Shown here in pieces: positions 1 through 11,148 of a stretch of DNA of 64,000 nucleotides. The stretch lies in assembly GCA_009801085.1 (NCBI GenBank), contig VNWV01000022.1:1-64000 (forward strand), read 5' to 3'. How positions within the stretch are numbered: the first letter of the stretch is position 1; each line of letters begins with the position of its first letter. Source of the DNA: Lasiodiplodia sp. COLG20. Its lineage: Eukaryota > Ascomycota > Dothideomycetes > Botryosphaeriales > Botryosphaeriaceae. A program made the translations under genes and the position numbers. A model generated the notes under the pieces. It had not been told where the DNA came from. It made no database searches and saw nothing but the letters and a program-made list of their open reading frames with translations.

Positions 1-102
1 CCCTAACCCTAACCCTAACCCTAACCCTAACCCTAACCCTAACCCTAACCCTAACCCTAACCCTAACCCTAACCCTAACCCTAACCCTAACCCTAACCCT
101 AA
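1..102. repeat. Telomere, 17 CCCTAA units
   Basis: Seventeen perfect tandem copies of CCCTAA read inward from base 1, followed by one degenerate unit ending in CCCTAG. Read outward this is (TTAGGG)n, the telomere repeat of filamentous ascomycetes. It marks the window start as a true chromosome end and fixes everything downstream as subtelomeric. Confidence 0.99.
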
Positions 103-2440
103 CCCTAGATACTAGAATATTTTAAGAAAGAAATTTAGCCCGAAGACGTATTAAAATAAAACGTCGAAAAAATTCTAAATAGTAAATAGAATTCTAACGG
201 TTAGCTTAAATATCTCGTTAAGTAGAAAAACTACGACGACTTAAAAAATATCTAAAAATTCTTATCGAATCTTAATTATCTAGAACTTCTCGAGAACTTC
301 TACCGATAAAATTTAAACCATCTAGATCTAGAGTATTCTTCTATAACGTAAAATTCGAAGAAGAAGTTAGAAATATCTAAAACTAATTAATAAAAGTATA
401 TTAAAGAATTACGCTATTAGCGACTACTACGTTACCGCTAGACCTACTAAGTAAGTATAATATAGCCCTCTTATTTAAAGCCTCGAGAACGTTACGAGAA
501 GAATAATTCTTTCGAATAGTAGTCTTCTATTTTATCTACTTTTTCTACTCTAACTATCGTATTTTATAGAAGAATAGATCTATATTACGCTACTCTATAA
601 ATCGAAGTAATAAACGTAACCGATGCTTTTTTTACTAATAAATTTATAACCGCTTCGCTACGCGACTAGCGTATTAGATCGCTATTAACGCCGTCTAAGC
701 CGCCGCGTTAGTAGTAGCTATAGTAGTATTAGCGATCTTCTTATTTTAATTAATCTCTATAGCTATCTCTTTAAGCTAACGCTTTAACTTCTTATAAGCC
801 CGATCTAAGTGTCGAACTAGTAATAAACCGTTAGCTAGTACTAAAGAAAAAAGAAAGTCTCTACTTATACTTAGTATTAACCGAAGAAGCTATCGTCTCG
901 TACGATATAAGACCTCTTCTAGTATATCTAAAATAAGTTAAATAAAAGAAAGTAGCGTAATAAACTAAATTTAAACGAACGTAGTAGATATAAAAGAAAG
1001 CCGCGAAAATTCTACGATAACGAACTACGATACGCTAGACTAAAGTAATATAACGCTAAATATAAGTTAAAACTATAATAAGAAATTAGTACTTTTAATA
1101 TAAAACTAGAGAAGATATATCTACTTATAAGAAAGCTTTTAAGCCGAAAGCTATCTAGAGAAAAAATAGTATTATAAAATTAGAATACGGGTTAAGCGGC
1201 GTAGTAGAACTTATAGACGAATTAAATTATCTTATATTAAAACTCTAGACGTATCTAATCTATTTAGATAGCTAATAGCCTAATTCTATGAAGTAGATCT
1301 TTCTTAGCTACTAGTTACTCTACTATCTATACTAATACTATAGTCTAGCTAACTAGCGGCTAATTATAGTATATAAAATATACTTATTTATAGTAGATAG
1401 AATCTTCGTAGTTAATTCTAATTATTATTTTATACCTCTTCTATTATCTTCTCTATTTAACTACGACTACTATTCTCTAAATATCGTATCTAGTAATATC
1501 TTAGATAGTAGTAGTAAATTTTTAACGCGCTATATCTCTTCTAACGTTTCTATCTCTTTTCTTCTCTTCGAATTCTAGCGTAATAAATATAAGAAGAAGA
1601 ATACTTTAGATAATTCGTATAAGAGATTATCTTAACGCCGTTACGTAAAATCTAACGAAGTAAATTCTAATAATAAAAAGTAGTACGATAAAAATAAAAA
1701 GAAATCTTCGAGATCTTAGTAAAAAAACGCTTTTTAAAAGATATAGTAAAGACTTATTTAGAGAAAGAAAGAAAAAGATTAAAGACTACTAACAACGCGA
1801 TATATATCGTAGAAATCTAGAATAATTTTTAGACTAAAGATTTCTAAAAGAAGAAGTAGTATTACGAACTCTAAAAATACGAACTTTATAACTTTAAGAA
1901 TAGAAAGCCCGTATAAAAAAACTTATCGTAAGAACTAATAAGTCTCGTAAGCGAAAAAGTTATACGATTCTAGATTTTATACGAAAATCTAAAAGATATA
2001 AAATAACGGCGCGTATAAAAATACTAGTAGATAGTAGCTAAAGTTCGTACGAAAAGAATATCTATAAAAACGTAATAACTTTAAAAGAAAGTACGAACTA
2101 GAGAATCTTCTACGAAACGAAAAATCGTAGAATTAAGCTAAAAGCTAAATATCTAAATATATAATCGTTTTAAAGTAGTATATAAAGATAAAAAATTAAA
2201 AAATAAATAGAAGAAGAACGAATAAGATATAGTACGATATTATAATCGTTTAGAAGCTCGAGAAACGTTCTAAGCGTCTAAGTTACGTACGATCTATAGT
2301 AAGTTCTTACGAGCCCGAGTTTATAACGGCTCAATCTAAGCCCTTACGAGCTAGAGCTTATAAGAACTTCTTAAATTATAACTAACTTTTCTATAGTATA
2401 TAGATATACTCGTTAGCTAGACTCTTAACCCTTCGTAGTC
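103..2440. repeat. RIP-mutated repeat relic next to the telomere
   Basis: Line after line of this block contains no CpA and no TpG dinucleotide (the first CA is near 319, the first TG near 624), while TpA is very abundant and CpG is well kept (many acg, cgt, cga). This is the footprint of RIP, which converts CpA to TpA on both strands of duplicated DNA. No reading frame longer than about 60 codons survives, so the original element (retrotransposon, telomere-linked helicase or other duplicated gene) cannot be named. The signature fades between about 2330 and 2500, where CA and TG reappear. Confidence 0.9.
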
Positions 2441-2559
2441 AACTTAAAGTTCTAATCAAGACTCTTTAGTTAGAGGTAATCGGCTCACTATGCATCGTAC
2501 AATCACGTAATACTCTCTTATCTAATCATTGTCTTTCCTCTCTTATCTCTTTAAGGTAA

Positions 2560-2950
2560 ACCCTACGGTTCACCCGACCTGCTAAGTGACTCCAAAGCTT
2601 AGTGGAAGGAGCCTACCGTTATAGGTAGGAAGCGAAGCACTTTTCGTGAATACGCGAAAAGCGCTGCGGCGGCCGGCGGGTAGCGGATCGGTTCGTCGCC
2701 GCCAAACGGGTGAATTGTATGGGGCTTTTAACGGCGGGCTCGGGCGGTGAACAAGCACGCGGGCGGCCGGTAGAATTCGGGTGACCCGGATTTGCAGCGA
2801 CCCGCGTCGGCGGACCCGAATTTTCGCGGGCACCCGGCACCCGGATGGCTAATGCATAGTGGCATTTCTCCTCCCCTACGCCGCGAGCTAAGAGCCTCCG
2901 TAGCAGTAGTAGCAGCAGTAGCAGTGGTAGAAATGGTGGTAGTAGTAGAA
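2560..2950. repeat. GC-rich ACCCG-motif patch and AGC/AGT microsatellite
   Basis: After the RIP block, base composition flips to GC-rich. From about 2725 to 2845 the motif ACCCG, or its complement CGGGT/CGGGC, recurs many times in both orientations. From about 2900 to 2950 there is an imperfect AGC/AGT trinucleotide run. Short overlapping frames here look like by-products of the composition. Clustered CGGGT motifs can occur at the ends of some DNA transposons, but I see no transposase and no clear terminal inverted repeat. Confidence 0.4.
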
Positions 2951-3059
2951 CACGTAAAGCGAACCAGCCGCATCTTACCTACGGTTTAAGGTAGACGCCT
3001 TTAAAATTTAATTCACGTATAAAAACCGCTACGCCAACCGTAAAAAAAACGCTATAGTA

Positions 3060-3666
3060 ATAGATATAGCCCCGACACCGCAGCAGCTCCGCGTCTAGCA
3101 TCAGCACCAGCACCGCCGCCCCGGCGGCGCCGACGGGGACGCACAGCGTGTCCATCCAGAACAGCGGCGCGAAGCTCTGCCGCGCCCTGTCGACCTCAAG
3201 CAGGCGGCCGACGCCGAACGCGCCGCTCTCGCTGTCGCACGGAAGCGCCCGGACGCGCCGGGCGAGGGCCCGCACCTGGCACGCCGGCAGCGCGTTGGCG
3301 CGTGGGTTGCCGAGCCCGTCGTGCGAGAGCGCCGTGTAGCGCGAGCTGGCGGTCCGGCGGACGACCTCGAGCCTGAGACGCTGCTGCTCGTCGCCGCCGC
3401 CGGGGCTGCTGCGCTCCAGGGCGTCGTCGTGGATCCGGAGGAGCAGGACGCCGCCGTCGGCGATGATGGCGACGATGCAGGCGTAGTCGACGCAGCGGGG
3501 GGCGGTGGCCGCGGCGGTCGAGCGTGCTGAGGTAGGCGATGGTGGCTGGGGGGTAGGTCTGCTTGACCTGCTCGGTCTGGTGGGGGCACCAGCCGAGACT
3601 GAGGAAGTGCTCGTCTGGTGGAGCCGCCTCGGGCTGCGCGGCGGTTTCTGGGTTCGGGTGTTCCAT
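3060..3666 (-). pseudogene. HET-domain protein, frameshifted and internally deleted
   Basis: Two reading frames on the minus strand together spell a HET (heterokaryon incompatibility, PF06985) protein. A frame starting at an ATG at 3666 carries the usual N-terminal segment (LGWCPHQTEQVKQTY, then IAYLSTLDRRGH). Near 3490-3510 the similarity jumps to another frame, which holds the HET core: YTALSHDGLGNPRANALPAC and FWMDTLCVPVG, then VLVLMLDAELLRC. The usual Val-Trp-X after ALSH is missing, and the stretch between CVPVG and VLVLMLDAELL is much shorter than in intact members. The rest of a normal HET protein is absent. A gene broken by at least one frameshift plus deletions is the best reading; an intron in place of the frameshift is possible but no good splice pair is seen. 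Confidence 0.7.
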
Positions 3667-4119
3667 TCTGTGTAATGGAAAACGGCGAGCTGCTGGTGGA
3701 GATGTTGTTGCTGTGATCCGGGCTGCATCCAACTCACCATTCTTTTTCTCCTTGTTCGGCGTAAGAACGCTGGTCGTCTAGTAACACGCTTGTTGGAGAT
3801 CTTAGTACTTTTTCTAAGGACTTACCAACCAATCTCCGGCTTTGCATTTCCGGGACGCTGGGCAGCTTCACGGTGGCACATTGTACTGGAATCGTTGAGT
3901 CGCAAGTGCTCAAATGAGTTTTCAAATTTCTTATTTCATACATCCCCTGCCTAAACACCATGGCGGCCCCAGTTTGAAGCTCAAGCTCAACATCTGCGAG
4001 TCTTTCGACGGGTTAACATGGTACAAGAAAGCCAGGTAATAAAGGTGATAAGACAGAACAAAATCGAAGAAGCCGAAGACCCTTTAGGCCAATCGAAGAA
4101 CGGGACAGCCTTGCGCCAA

Positions 4120-5274
4120 CTAGTACCCGAGCTTTTCCTTGAAGACCGTGATCGAGTTGACCTCCCAATACGCCTCCTTGTACTTTTGGGGGTTCTCTCC
4201 GACGTAGATTGCGCATGACTCGTACGGTTTCTTCCCGGCAACGGACGGGCAGGTCGACGGCCAGGCGTTGCCGGCCCAGTCTCCACAAAAAGTCGTATCG
4301 AAAATGAGGCGGTGCTCCTTGAAGTGCGCATCCACGTTGCACCCGCGCCCGCCGACGAAGTTGGCCTGCGGCGGCCCGAGCTTGGAGACGTCGGGGGAGT
4401 CGCACTCGCCGTTCAGGGCAGACTGGGCCTCCGGAGGAATACCGTCGCGGGGGAAGAACCAGATCTTGATGAAGTCGCTGGTCCACTGCATCGTGTAGAT
4501 GCCGCCGCCGTTGGCGTTGAAGTCGTCGCCGTAGTTGTTCGGGATCGTGGTCTTGGCGTAGCAGCCGGAGGAGCTATAGTTGGTCGAGCAGGCTCCAGAC
4601 GCAAAAGGGCCGCCAGTCCAGGTCTTGTTGAGAGGATCGGTTACTGGAGAAAGCGACGAGCCCGGCGGCGTGGCCATAGTGCAGTTGTCGGATGTGTGCA
4701 GGGTCAACTGGTTATTCGGATTCAGGTTGACTCCCTCCAGCACATCGACTTCCCCGTTGTATGGCCAGGCTCCGGAGCCAAGAGTCCAAAAAGCAGGCCA
4801 TACGCCACAGGACTGGCCTGGCATATGAGCGATATCGACCATGAAGAGACCGTGGGTCCAGCTGTCTTTGCTCTCAAGTCGAATGCTTGGCCTCCCCCAG
4901 TCGGCCCCAAGCTTGTATTTGTGGGTTGTGTCAACGCCCCAGCGCGGGTTTCCATTTTCAGTGAATTCTAGAAGGCTTGAGTTGATCGCAGTGCTCTCGT
5001 CGACGTAGTTGACAAATCCGTTGGTCGGATCAGAGCGGTTGAGCGTCGGATCACGCATAAACTCCTTGGAGGTCAAGAAGTCGAAGTTGTCAAAGAAAGT
5101 CTCGCCATGCCAGTAAGCATCGCGAGTGTACTGGACATCGTTGGTCTCGATTTCGATTCCAACTGATATCCTGTTTCCGAGAGAGTGTGGGGGGCCAAGC
5201 GGTTTGGCTGTGACGGTGGACGTAAGGATCGACAGGAGAGCACTAACGCTCCCCACAGAAACAAAAGAATGCAT
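4120..5274 (-). CDS. Secreted GH16 endo-1,3(4)-beta-glucanase
   Basis: Intact single-exon gene for 384 residues. A signal peptide (about residues 1-23, hydrophobic core SALLSILTSTVTA) precedes a glycoside hydrolase family 16 domain. The catalytic motif is seen as GEVDVLEGVN around residues 174-183, with the nucleophile Glu175 and acid/base Glu180 spaced as in the family; preceding SCGVWPAFWTLG is also typical of fungal mixed-linkage glucanases. Several N-x-S/T sites and paired cysteines fit secretion. Expected role: cleavage of beta-1,3/1,4-glucan of plant or fungal walls outside the cell. No GPI signal is evident at the C terminus (SITVFKEKLGY). The start is the first ATG and gives the signal peptide directly. 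Confidence 0.93.
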   Translation of the reverse strand: MHSFVSVGSVSALLSILTSTVTAKPLGPPHSLGNRISVGIEIETNDVQYTRDAYWHGETFFDNFDFLTSKEFMRDPTLNRSDPTNGFVNYVDESTAINSSLLEFTENGNPRWGVDTTHKYKLGADWGRPSIRLESKDSWTHGLFMVDIAHMPGQSCGVWPAFWTLGSGAWPYNGEVDVLEGVNLNPNNQLTLHTSDNCTMATPPGSSLSPVTDPLNKTWTGGPFASGACSTNYSSSGCYAKTTIPNNYGDDFNANGGGIYTMQWTSDFIKIWFFPRDGIPPEAQSALNGECDSPDVSKLGPPQANFVGGRGCNVDAHFKEHRLIFDTTFCGDWAGNAWPSTCPSVAGKKPYESCAIYVGENPQKYKEAYWEVNSITVFKEKLGY

Positions 5275-6548
5275 TCTGAAAGAGGGGGAAAAGAGAGTGA
5301 CGGTATGTTTGGAAAATCAACGAGAGACGGAGGATTGCCCAAGTTCGAGGGGTGGTGGACTCTAGAAGTTTAAATGCTGGGCTAAGCTACCGCGGGGATG
5401 CCGGATATTTTGCAGAATTCTCCGGCGTACATGGTACATAAGTCAGCATCGTCTGATTGATAGGCCTATAAAGTTATAAAAGAAATTGTATACGACTTAA
5501 CATGACCGAGATCCCTGCGGACCCTATTAAACACGAAGGACACCCATCTGTAAAGATAGTTTGAGCTAGGAGATGCTGATTAGCATGTCTGACGCCTCTT
5601 TTTAAATGCGAAGAAGCTATGCTACCGTATCTCGTCGTGTTTTTATCAAATACGACTCGTACTAAATTTGTTTAGTCGTTAGAATTGACAGTAATTACTC
5701 TAAAACATAAGCCTAGGCCTTTCAAGAGAAGATACTATCCAGATAATAGTCCGGTGGTTTCAGGCGTGTCAGAAGTGCAGTCGGGAATTCCGGTGGCATC
5801 CGCGCCCAATGCGAACTGCGCCCATTTCACCAGACAGCACCACCACAGACAAAAGGCAGACAAAAGGCACAAGTAGAGCATTATTCCTGCAGTTGGGAAG
5901 TTCTTCGACCGAGACATGAACTGCTTCCGGCGGTGTCCATCATCGTCACTTGGAGCTGTCGCGGCCGTTGGTGGCAAGGGAAGACGATGGAGCCGGGATG
6001 GAAAGGATTGGTGGTAGTGGCGGTAGTCAGAGGGGATGATGGATTCGAGTTTTAGCGGCGAATTGACGTCAGATGCGGCATTTGGGAAGGATTGGGGAGA
6101 AGGTCATTGTTCAGCGACGCCGCCGTCGTCGCCACCGATGGCAAGGTTTGAGAATGCCATAAGCGGGATGTAGAGATGAAAGTGAGATGGAAGTGAGATG
6201 GAAGTAGAAGAAGCGCAGAAAAATGGCAACGAAACGGAATGAAGTAACGGAATTGGGAGGAATGTAAGCGGTAGGAAGAAAGACGAGCAAAAAAAAAAAA
6301 AAAAAAAACGGGTAAATGAGCTTGGTGACGGCGCCGCGTCGGTTAGCGGAACTTTGACGCGATCGCCTGTTGGTACCTCGGAGGAAGTCTCGGACTATTG
6401 TCCGCTGCGTTGCGTTTTCTTCTTCCGTAACTTGTCCCGAACGCCGATGGCTGGCTTGTAGTATTCCGAATGACATATTGTTTCTCACTGATTTAAATTT
6501 GCGCGGTTTGTGAATTCTCGAGTAGAAAATATCTACTGGAGACAAACG
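5275..6548. other. Intergenic, no gene recognised
   Basis: Divergent intergenic region between the GH16 gene and the GH127-like gene, holding both promoters. It contains an A20 run at 6289-6308. A minus-strand frame at 5735-5977 has one hydrophobic stretch but no recognisable domain; I do not call it. Confidence 0.5.
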
Positions 6549-9038
6549 ATGGCCTTCCACATCTCTACAGTACTGAACATCGTATACCTGCTTTTGCTCA
6601 TGGTGCATTGTGGGAATGGACTGGATGGCGTTCAATGTTGGTAGCCGTCTTGCCATTACAACACAAAATTGCGAACTGACTCATTTCAGCTCTCGCCCGT
6701 TTCAAGTTCGAGACGTTTGCTCTCGGGTCAGTTCGAGCTCAGGGCTGGCTAGAGGACCAGCTTTCACTCTCTGCGGAAGGACTCGCGGGACGCCTGTTTG
6801 ATTTCTACAGATTCGTTGCCCATTCGACATGGCTTGGAGGGGATCACGAATACTCCGAGCTTCATGAATCAGCGCCGTACTGGTTCAACTACATTGTGCC
6901 ATTGGCATGGATCACAGGCGACTCCAGGTTGAAGGATCAAGCAAGATTCTTTCTTGACTACACACTTAGTCACCAGGCCGACGATGGATGGCTGGGTCCA
7001 GAGAAAGAAAAGTCAACCAGAGGCATTTGGGCGCGGAGTTTGTTGTTCTTTGGTCTCGTGGTATGACGTGCGAGATCCGCAGACCACCAGTTCCAGCACG
7101 CTGACTGCACGTATAGCAATACGCAGAGGCAGATCCCACTGAGACAGAGCGCATCGTCGACGCCATGCATAGGTTCGTCGCACTGGCGAACCAGATGCTG
7201 AAATCGAATTTTACTGGTCTCATCCAGCAGGAAGGCGACAACTTCGATCCCTTCAAATTTGGTCTTTCGCGCACGCACGAGCTTCCCATGTCTCTCATGT
7301 GGCTCTATGAAAACCACCCTCAAAACAATTCTGACACTATCTGGGAAACCATGCAGCTGATGTTCGAAGGAGGGAGGGAGGGCAGAAGGGACTGGACGAC
7401 GTTCTTTACTAACAAGACATTTCCAAAAGTTGGCACACCGAATATCAAAACAAGCAGCTTCACACACGGTGTAAACCTCGCTCAAGGAAAGTTCGGCCAT
7501 GGCATGCATGGGGCGTTTGACTAACCTGGCTTAAAGGTCTGCGCTATCCGACCGTACTTTACAGATTGACAAACAACCAAAGCCTCATCCAGCAAACACA
7601 TGACGCCGTTCAAATGACCACAGAGTACCACGGATCCCGGTCAGGAGTAATCATTGCCGACGAGCACCTTGGTGGTCACAATTCCCAGCGAGGGTATGTT
7701 GCTAACCTTCTGGCGAGATCTGCCGGATTTGCTTGGTGTGCTCAAGTTTCAGTCGAGATGTAGCTTACCCGTCTGGTAGATCAGAGCTTTGCACGGTAGT
7801 TGAGTCCATGTTTTCATTCGCTTACCTGTACCGCTTCCATGGTACAAATGACCTCGCGGACCGAGCCGAGCTGGCAGCTTTCAATGCTCTCCCAGCAGCT
7901 ATCAGCCATGACTGTAAGGAACGCACCTTGTGCCCGATTCTCCACCAGCTTAGCTGATCTCTCAAAGGGTGGTCTCATCAATACGTGACGCAAACGAATC
8001 AACCTTGGGCTAGAAACCTTACAGAAAATCCTTTCTTCAACGTTGTTTCGTATAGCAATTCTTTCGGCTTAGAGCCCAACTTCGTAAGTCACGCGCTCTA
8101 TTAACTCTGATATACATTTCAAATGTAGCAGGCCCCGTGCATGACTAACAGGATTCTTTGAAGCCGTGCTGCACCGTAAACCATCCTCAGGGTTACCCAA
8201 AATATGTAGCTTCGTCGTATGTGAAATACGGGGAAGTGCCAATTGCCCATGTCCTGCTTGGGCCAACTACAATCGAGACAGATGTAAACGGCTCTCACAT
8301 CAAAGGTCTTTCCAATTTACCGCGAAGGAAGCTTCATTCTGATATGTGTGTCCAGTAACATGCAACACCGAGTACCCCTTTGCTGGTCTCTTCCGTTATG
8401 AGATCGAAGCCGAGACGGCTTTCAACTTTGCGGTTCGAATTCCGGGATGGGCGCAACAGCTTAACTCCACTTACAGCCAGCCCAACAGCAGCGACCTGCT
8501 CATCACCACACCGGGCGAGTCCGGGCTCCAAGAAATTGCTGTACCCAAAGGCGTCACGTCCTTCAATCTCAACCTTCCGTTTGAGCCCCGTGTGTCAAAG
8601 CGCGACGGGACTGTTTCCATCTACTTCGGTCCACTGCTCTACGCTTTGTCTATCCAATTCAACTCTTCATCTCATCAGCCATTGAACTTCACAGACCGCA
8701 CGCCGCTGCCTGCATCCGAAACTGACCCGCGTGCCTCTGACTACGTCCTCGACCCCCTTTCCTCGTGGAATTTCGCCATCGACCCGGAGACAATAGAAGT
8801 GGAAACGCTGCAGTCCGGGGAGGTCGATTTACGAAAATCAGCTTTTTTGACAGACTCCCAGCCCACAGTAATCTGGGTTGATGGATATGAGATCGACTGG
8901 CCGGTTGAGCAGGGGACAGCGGTAGAGACTCCAACAGATGTATATGTGGATCGGGATAAGAAGGTAAGGTTGGAGTTAGTGCCATATGGATCGGCGAAGT
9001 TGCACATAGGAGAGTTCCCAATTGCGAGGTTTGCTTGA
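6549..9038 (+). CDS. Secreted GH127-like (DUF1680-type) glycosidase, abnormal splice donor
   Basis: Eight exons rebuild one long protein: 6549-6636, 6690-7060, 7117-7486, 7537-7693, 7780-7913, 7968-8093, 8164-8305, 8356-9038. Exon 1 encodes a signal peptide (MAFHISTVLNIVYLLLLMVH). The mature part reads as a six-hairpin glycosidase of the fungal beta-L-arabinofuranosidase-like family (GH127/DUF1680): WFNYIVPLAWITGD, then ADDGWLGPE, IIADEHLGG, GSELCTVVES, DWWSHQYVTQTNQPWAR and PCCTVNHPQGYPKY, followed by a beta-rich C-terminal domain. The Glu and Cys residues of SELCTVVE and PCC are the kind used by this family. The intron at 7487-7536 has a good branch (GACTAAC) and an AG end, but its donor reads GAAAGT instead of GTAAGT, and no other donor keeps the frame. 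Either a GA-AG intron is spliced or the gene is newly broken. The exon 1 donor (GTTGGT) is weak. Confidence 0.75.
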
Positions 9039-9289
9039 GGACGGTTCAGTTACATAGTCTTCAAGAGGGCGAACAGGTTGTCAAGGACGGTCTTGAGGGT
9101 CTCGATATATCTCGCGAATGTTACTACACCATCTACACAGAATTGTGGGACGAACTCTACTCTCAGGCGGAGACCTTTATGGACAGTCGCCCTCCAACCT
9201 TTCGAGTGTTGCTCAAGTGATGCTTTGTTGATGAACAACCCAAACTCTATGCTAAAAATTTACACTACACTACCAAATGCGGGCGGGTC

Positions 9290-10500
9290 GTCTTGATAGA
9301 GCGATTCATTCAGACGGGTGACAGCCTTTCCACAGCAGAGGAGCAAGGGGACACACCTCTCCATATAGCATGTCAAGGTTACGGAGACCGGATCAGGCTG
9401 AGAGAGATTGTAGAAAGATCAGCGGACATGGTCAATACTTAAGGTAGCAAGGGACAAACTTCTGTGATCAATTTTATCGACGAATGTGCTCCCCTCTACG
9501 AAATCAAGCATATTGTCTAGAACCACGACGCAGAGCTCAATACCCCAGAAAGAGGGAATGATGAGTGGTTTTTGATATATTACGCCGTCACAAGTCGAAT
9601 AGTCGTGATATGTAAGTATATCCTCGCCAGCAAAGCGCTCAGTCCAAACTCGAAAGATGGTGATGGCGAGACGCCCCTTCACGGTCTTCTAAAGTAAGGA
9701 TGAAGAGTCGAAGGCAACGGCTGAGATACTCATCAGAATGGGAGCTGATGTATGTGTCGAGGATAATGATGGCCAACAGTATCTATGGGAAGCCGCTTGT
9801 CCAGGAAATGTTATTGTTGCGAAAGAGGTCCTTGGTCGCCTTGAAGACCTCAAGCATATCGACTACGCTGAGAATGCTGTAGGATGGCCTGCGTTGTACA
9901 AGTCAGTGTATGAAGGCAGTGTCGATTTAGTAAGCCCTCCTGCGGAAATCGGGCCGACCTGTCAAAGCAGGACCGCTCAGCAAGTTCTCCACTGCTGGCG
10001 GCGTGACGCGGTCATTCAAAATGTCTGGGGGGAATTTTCCAACACCTGGAAGGCAAGCCAATCCAAACACAACGAGGAGATGGAGTTAATAATTGGCCAG
10101 CAAATTGGGGAAAGGATCAGGTGTTTGACGAGCACTATACGAGGCAAGTCGACTCACCAGTTACGGGAACCGTACGAGTCACCTTAGCAAAAAGGAAAAC
10201 CCTTGCATTTCATCAATGGCGGGATGCGACGGTGAATTCCTGGAGTTATCCGGTGTCATTTAAAATTGAAGGCAATGTCACGTGTGCAGCCTTGCTTTTG
10301 GAGTTCAAAGTCGAGGTCGACCTCTGTTCTCTCAGGAACAAACTTGAAGACAAGCCATTACATTGTGCGATAAAGAGGAAGGATGGAGAGAAACGTCGAG
10401 GCTGCGTAGAGATGCTTCTAGAAACACTGAAGCTGATCCCAACGTGATAGACATCGATGGCATGTATGAGTCGTTACTATTTGTAGTTGGACTGTACTCT
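9290..10500 (+). pseudogene. Ankyrin-repeat gene relic
   Basis: One frame from about 9292 to 9700 shows ankyrin consensus (EEQGDTPLHIACQGYG and KDGDGETPLHGLLK) but is cut by three in-frame stops, at TAA after MVNT (~9440), TAG after KHIV (~9521) and TAA after HGLLK (~9696). A second frame, from about 9738, continues in ankyrin style (LIRMGADVCVEDNDGQQYL, then VGWPALYKSVYEGSVDLV). A third, near 10340-10440, has another repeat (EDKPLHCAIKRKDG, CVEMLLET). No start region or effector domain can be placed. It is probably the tail of a former NLR or ankyrin protein. Its stops are not explained by the almost complete CpA loss seen next to the telomere. Confidence 0.65.
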
Positions 10501-10639
10501 CCTGAAGTGAGGATTCAGACAAAATTCAGATCTGGCCTGAGCGAGAATCGGTTTGAATTTCAGCGGGAAACAGAGAAAATACTGCAAGCATTCTTGGTTA
10601 CCTTAGATTCTGCGTTGGCGTTACGGACTGTTTGATTTC

Positions 10640-11148
10640 TGTTCTGAATTACTGAACACGCTAGACAGCCAATACCGCGGTTTCAATAAAAGGAAAGATG
10701 CTGAAACGGATTTGCGCTCGTGATGTGCGCGCAACATACCTCGGTATTCGCGATGCTGCTTCTTGATTGAGTATGCAAACCATCGTTACCCCACCTCCCA
10801 CACACCAGAATGCGGGGTAGTTCCATGCACACAATCAATCGGTGCATGCAGCTCAGGAACTAGTCGTACCGGCTGCCCAATTAGAGCGTGTTAAGAACGG
10901 CGGCAAGTACATGTGGTGTTACCTCAATAGAGATGGCCATCACTGCAGCGAGCCGATGTCCCTTGTACAGCTGTCGCCCCCGCGTACCATTCGGCATCAT
11001 GTGTAAAAAGGCACTTCAGAAGTAGGACTAAGAAAAAAGAACCGTCTATAAAGATGGCGACACCAGCTGCCCAGATGGACTCCTCCAACCAGCACTTTCG
11101 TGTCTGCACAACCTCAGTCGGTTTACAGCTCGCCAATGCATACCGAAA
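10640..11148. other. Intergenic, upstream region of the lipase
   Basis: No coding sequence recognised. The right end holds the lipase promoter and 5' UTR. Confidence 0.5.
11047..11053 (+). promoter_or_regulatory. TATA box of the secretory lipase
   Basis: TATAAAG lies about 100 bp before the lipase ATG at 11149, a usual position for a fungal core promoter. This is inferred from motif and spacing only. Confidence 0.45.

Noticed and set aside
3101..3589. A 162-codon minus-strand frame across the HET relic
   Set aside because: Low-complexity Pro/Ser/Arg/Ala sequence; the HET motifs are in the other two frames.
6111..6656. A 181-codon minus-strand frame with a Phe-rich run
   Set aside because: The run is encoded by the A20 tract; the frame overlaps exon 1 of the GH127-like gene and ends in poly-Arg.
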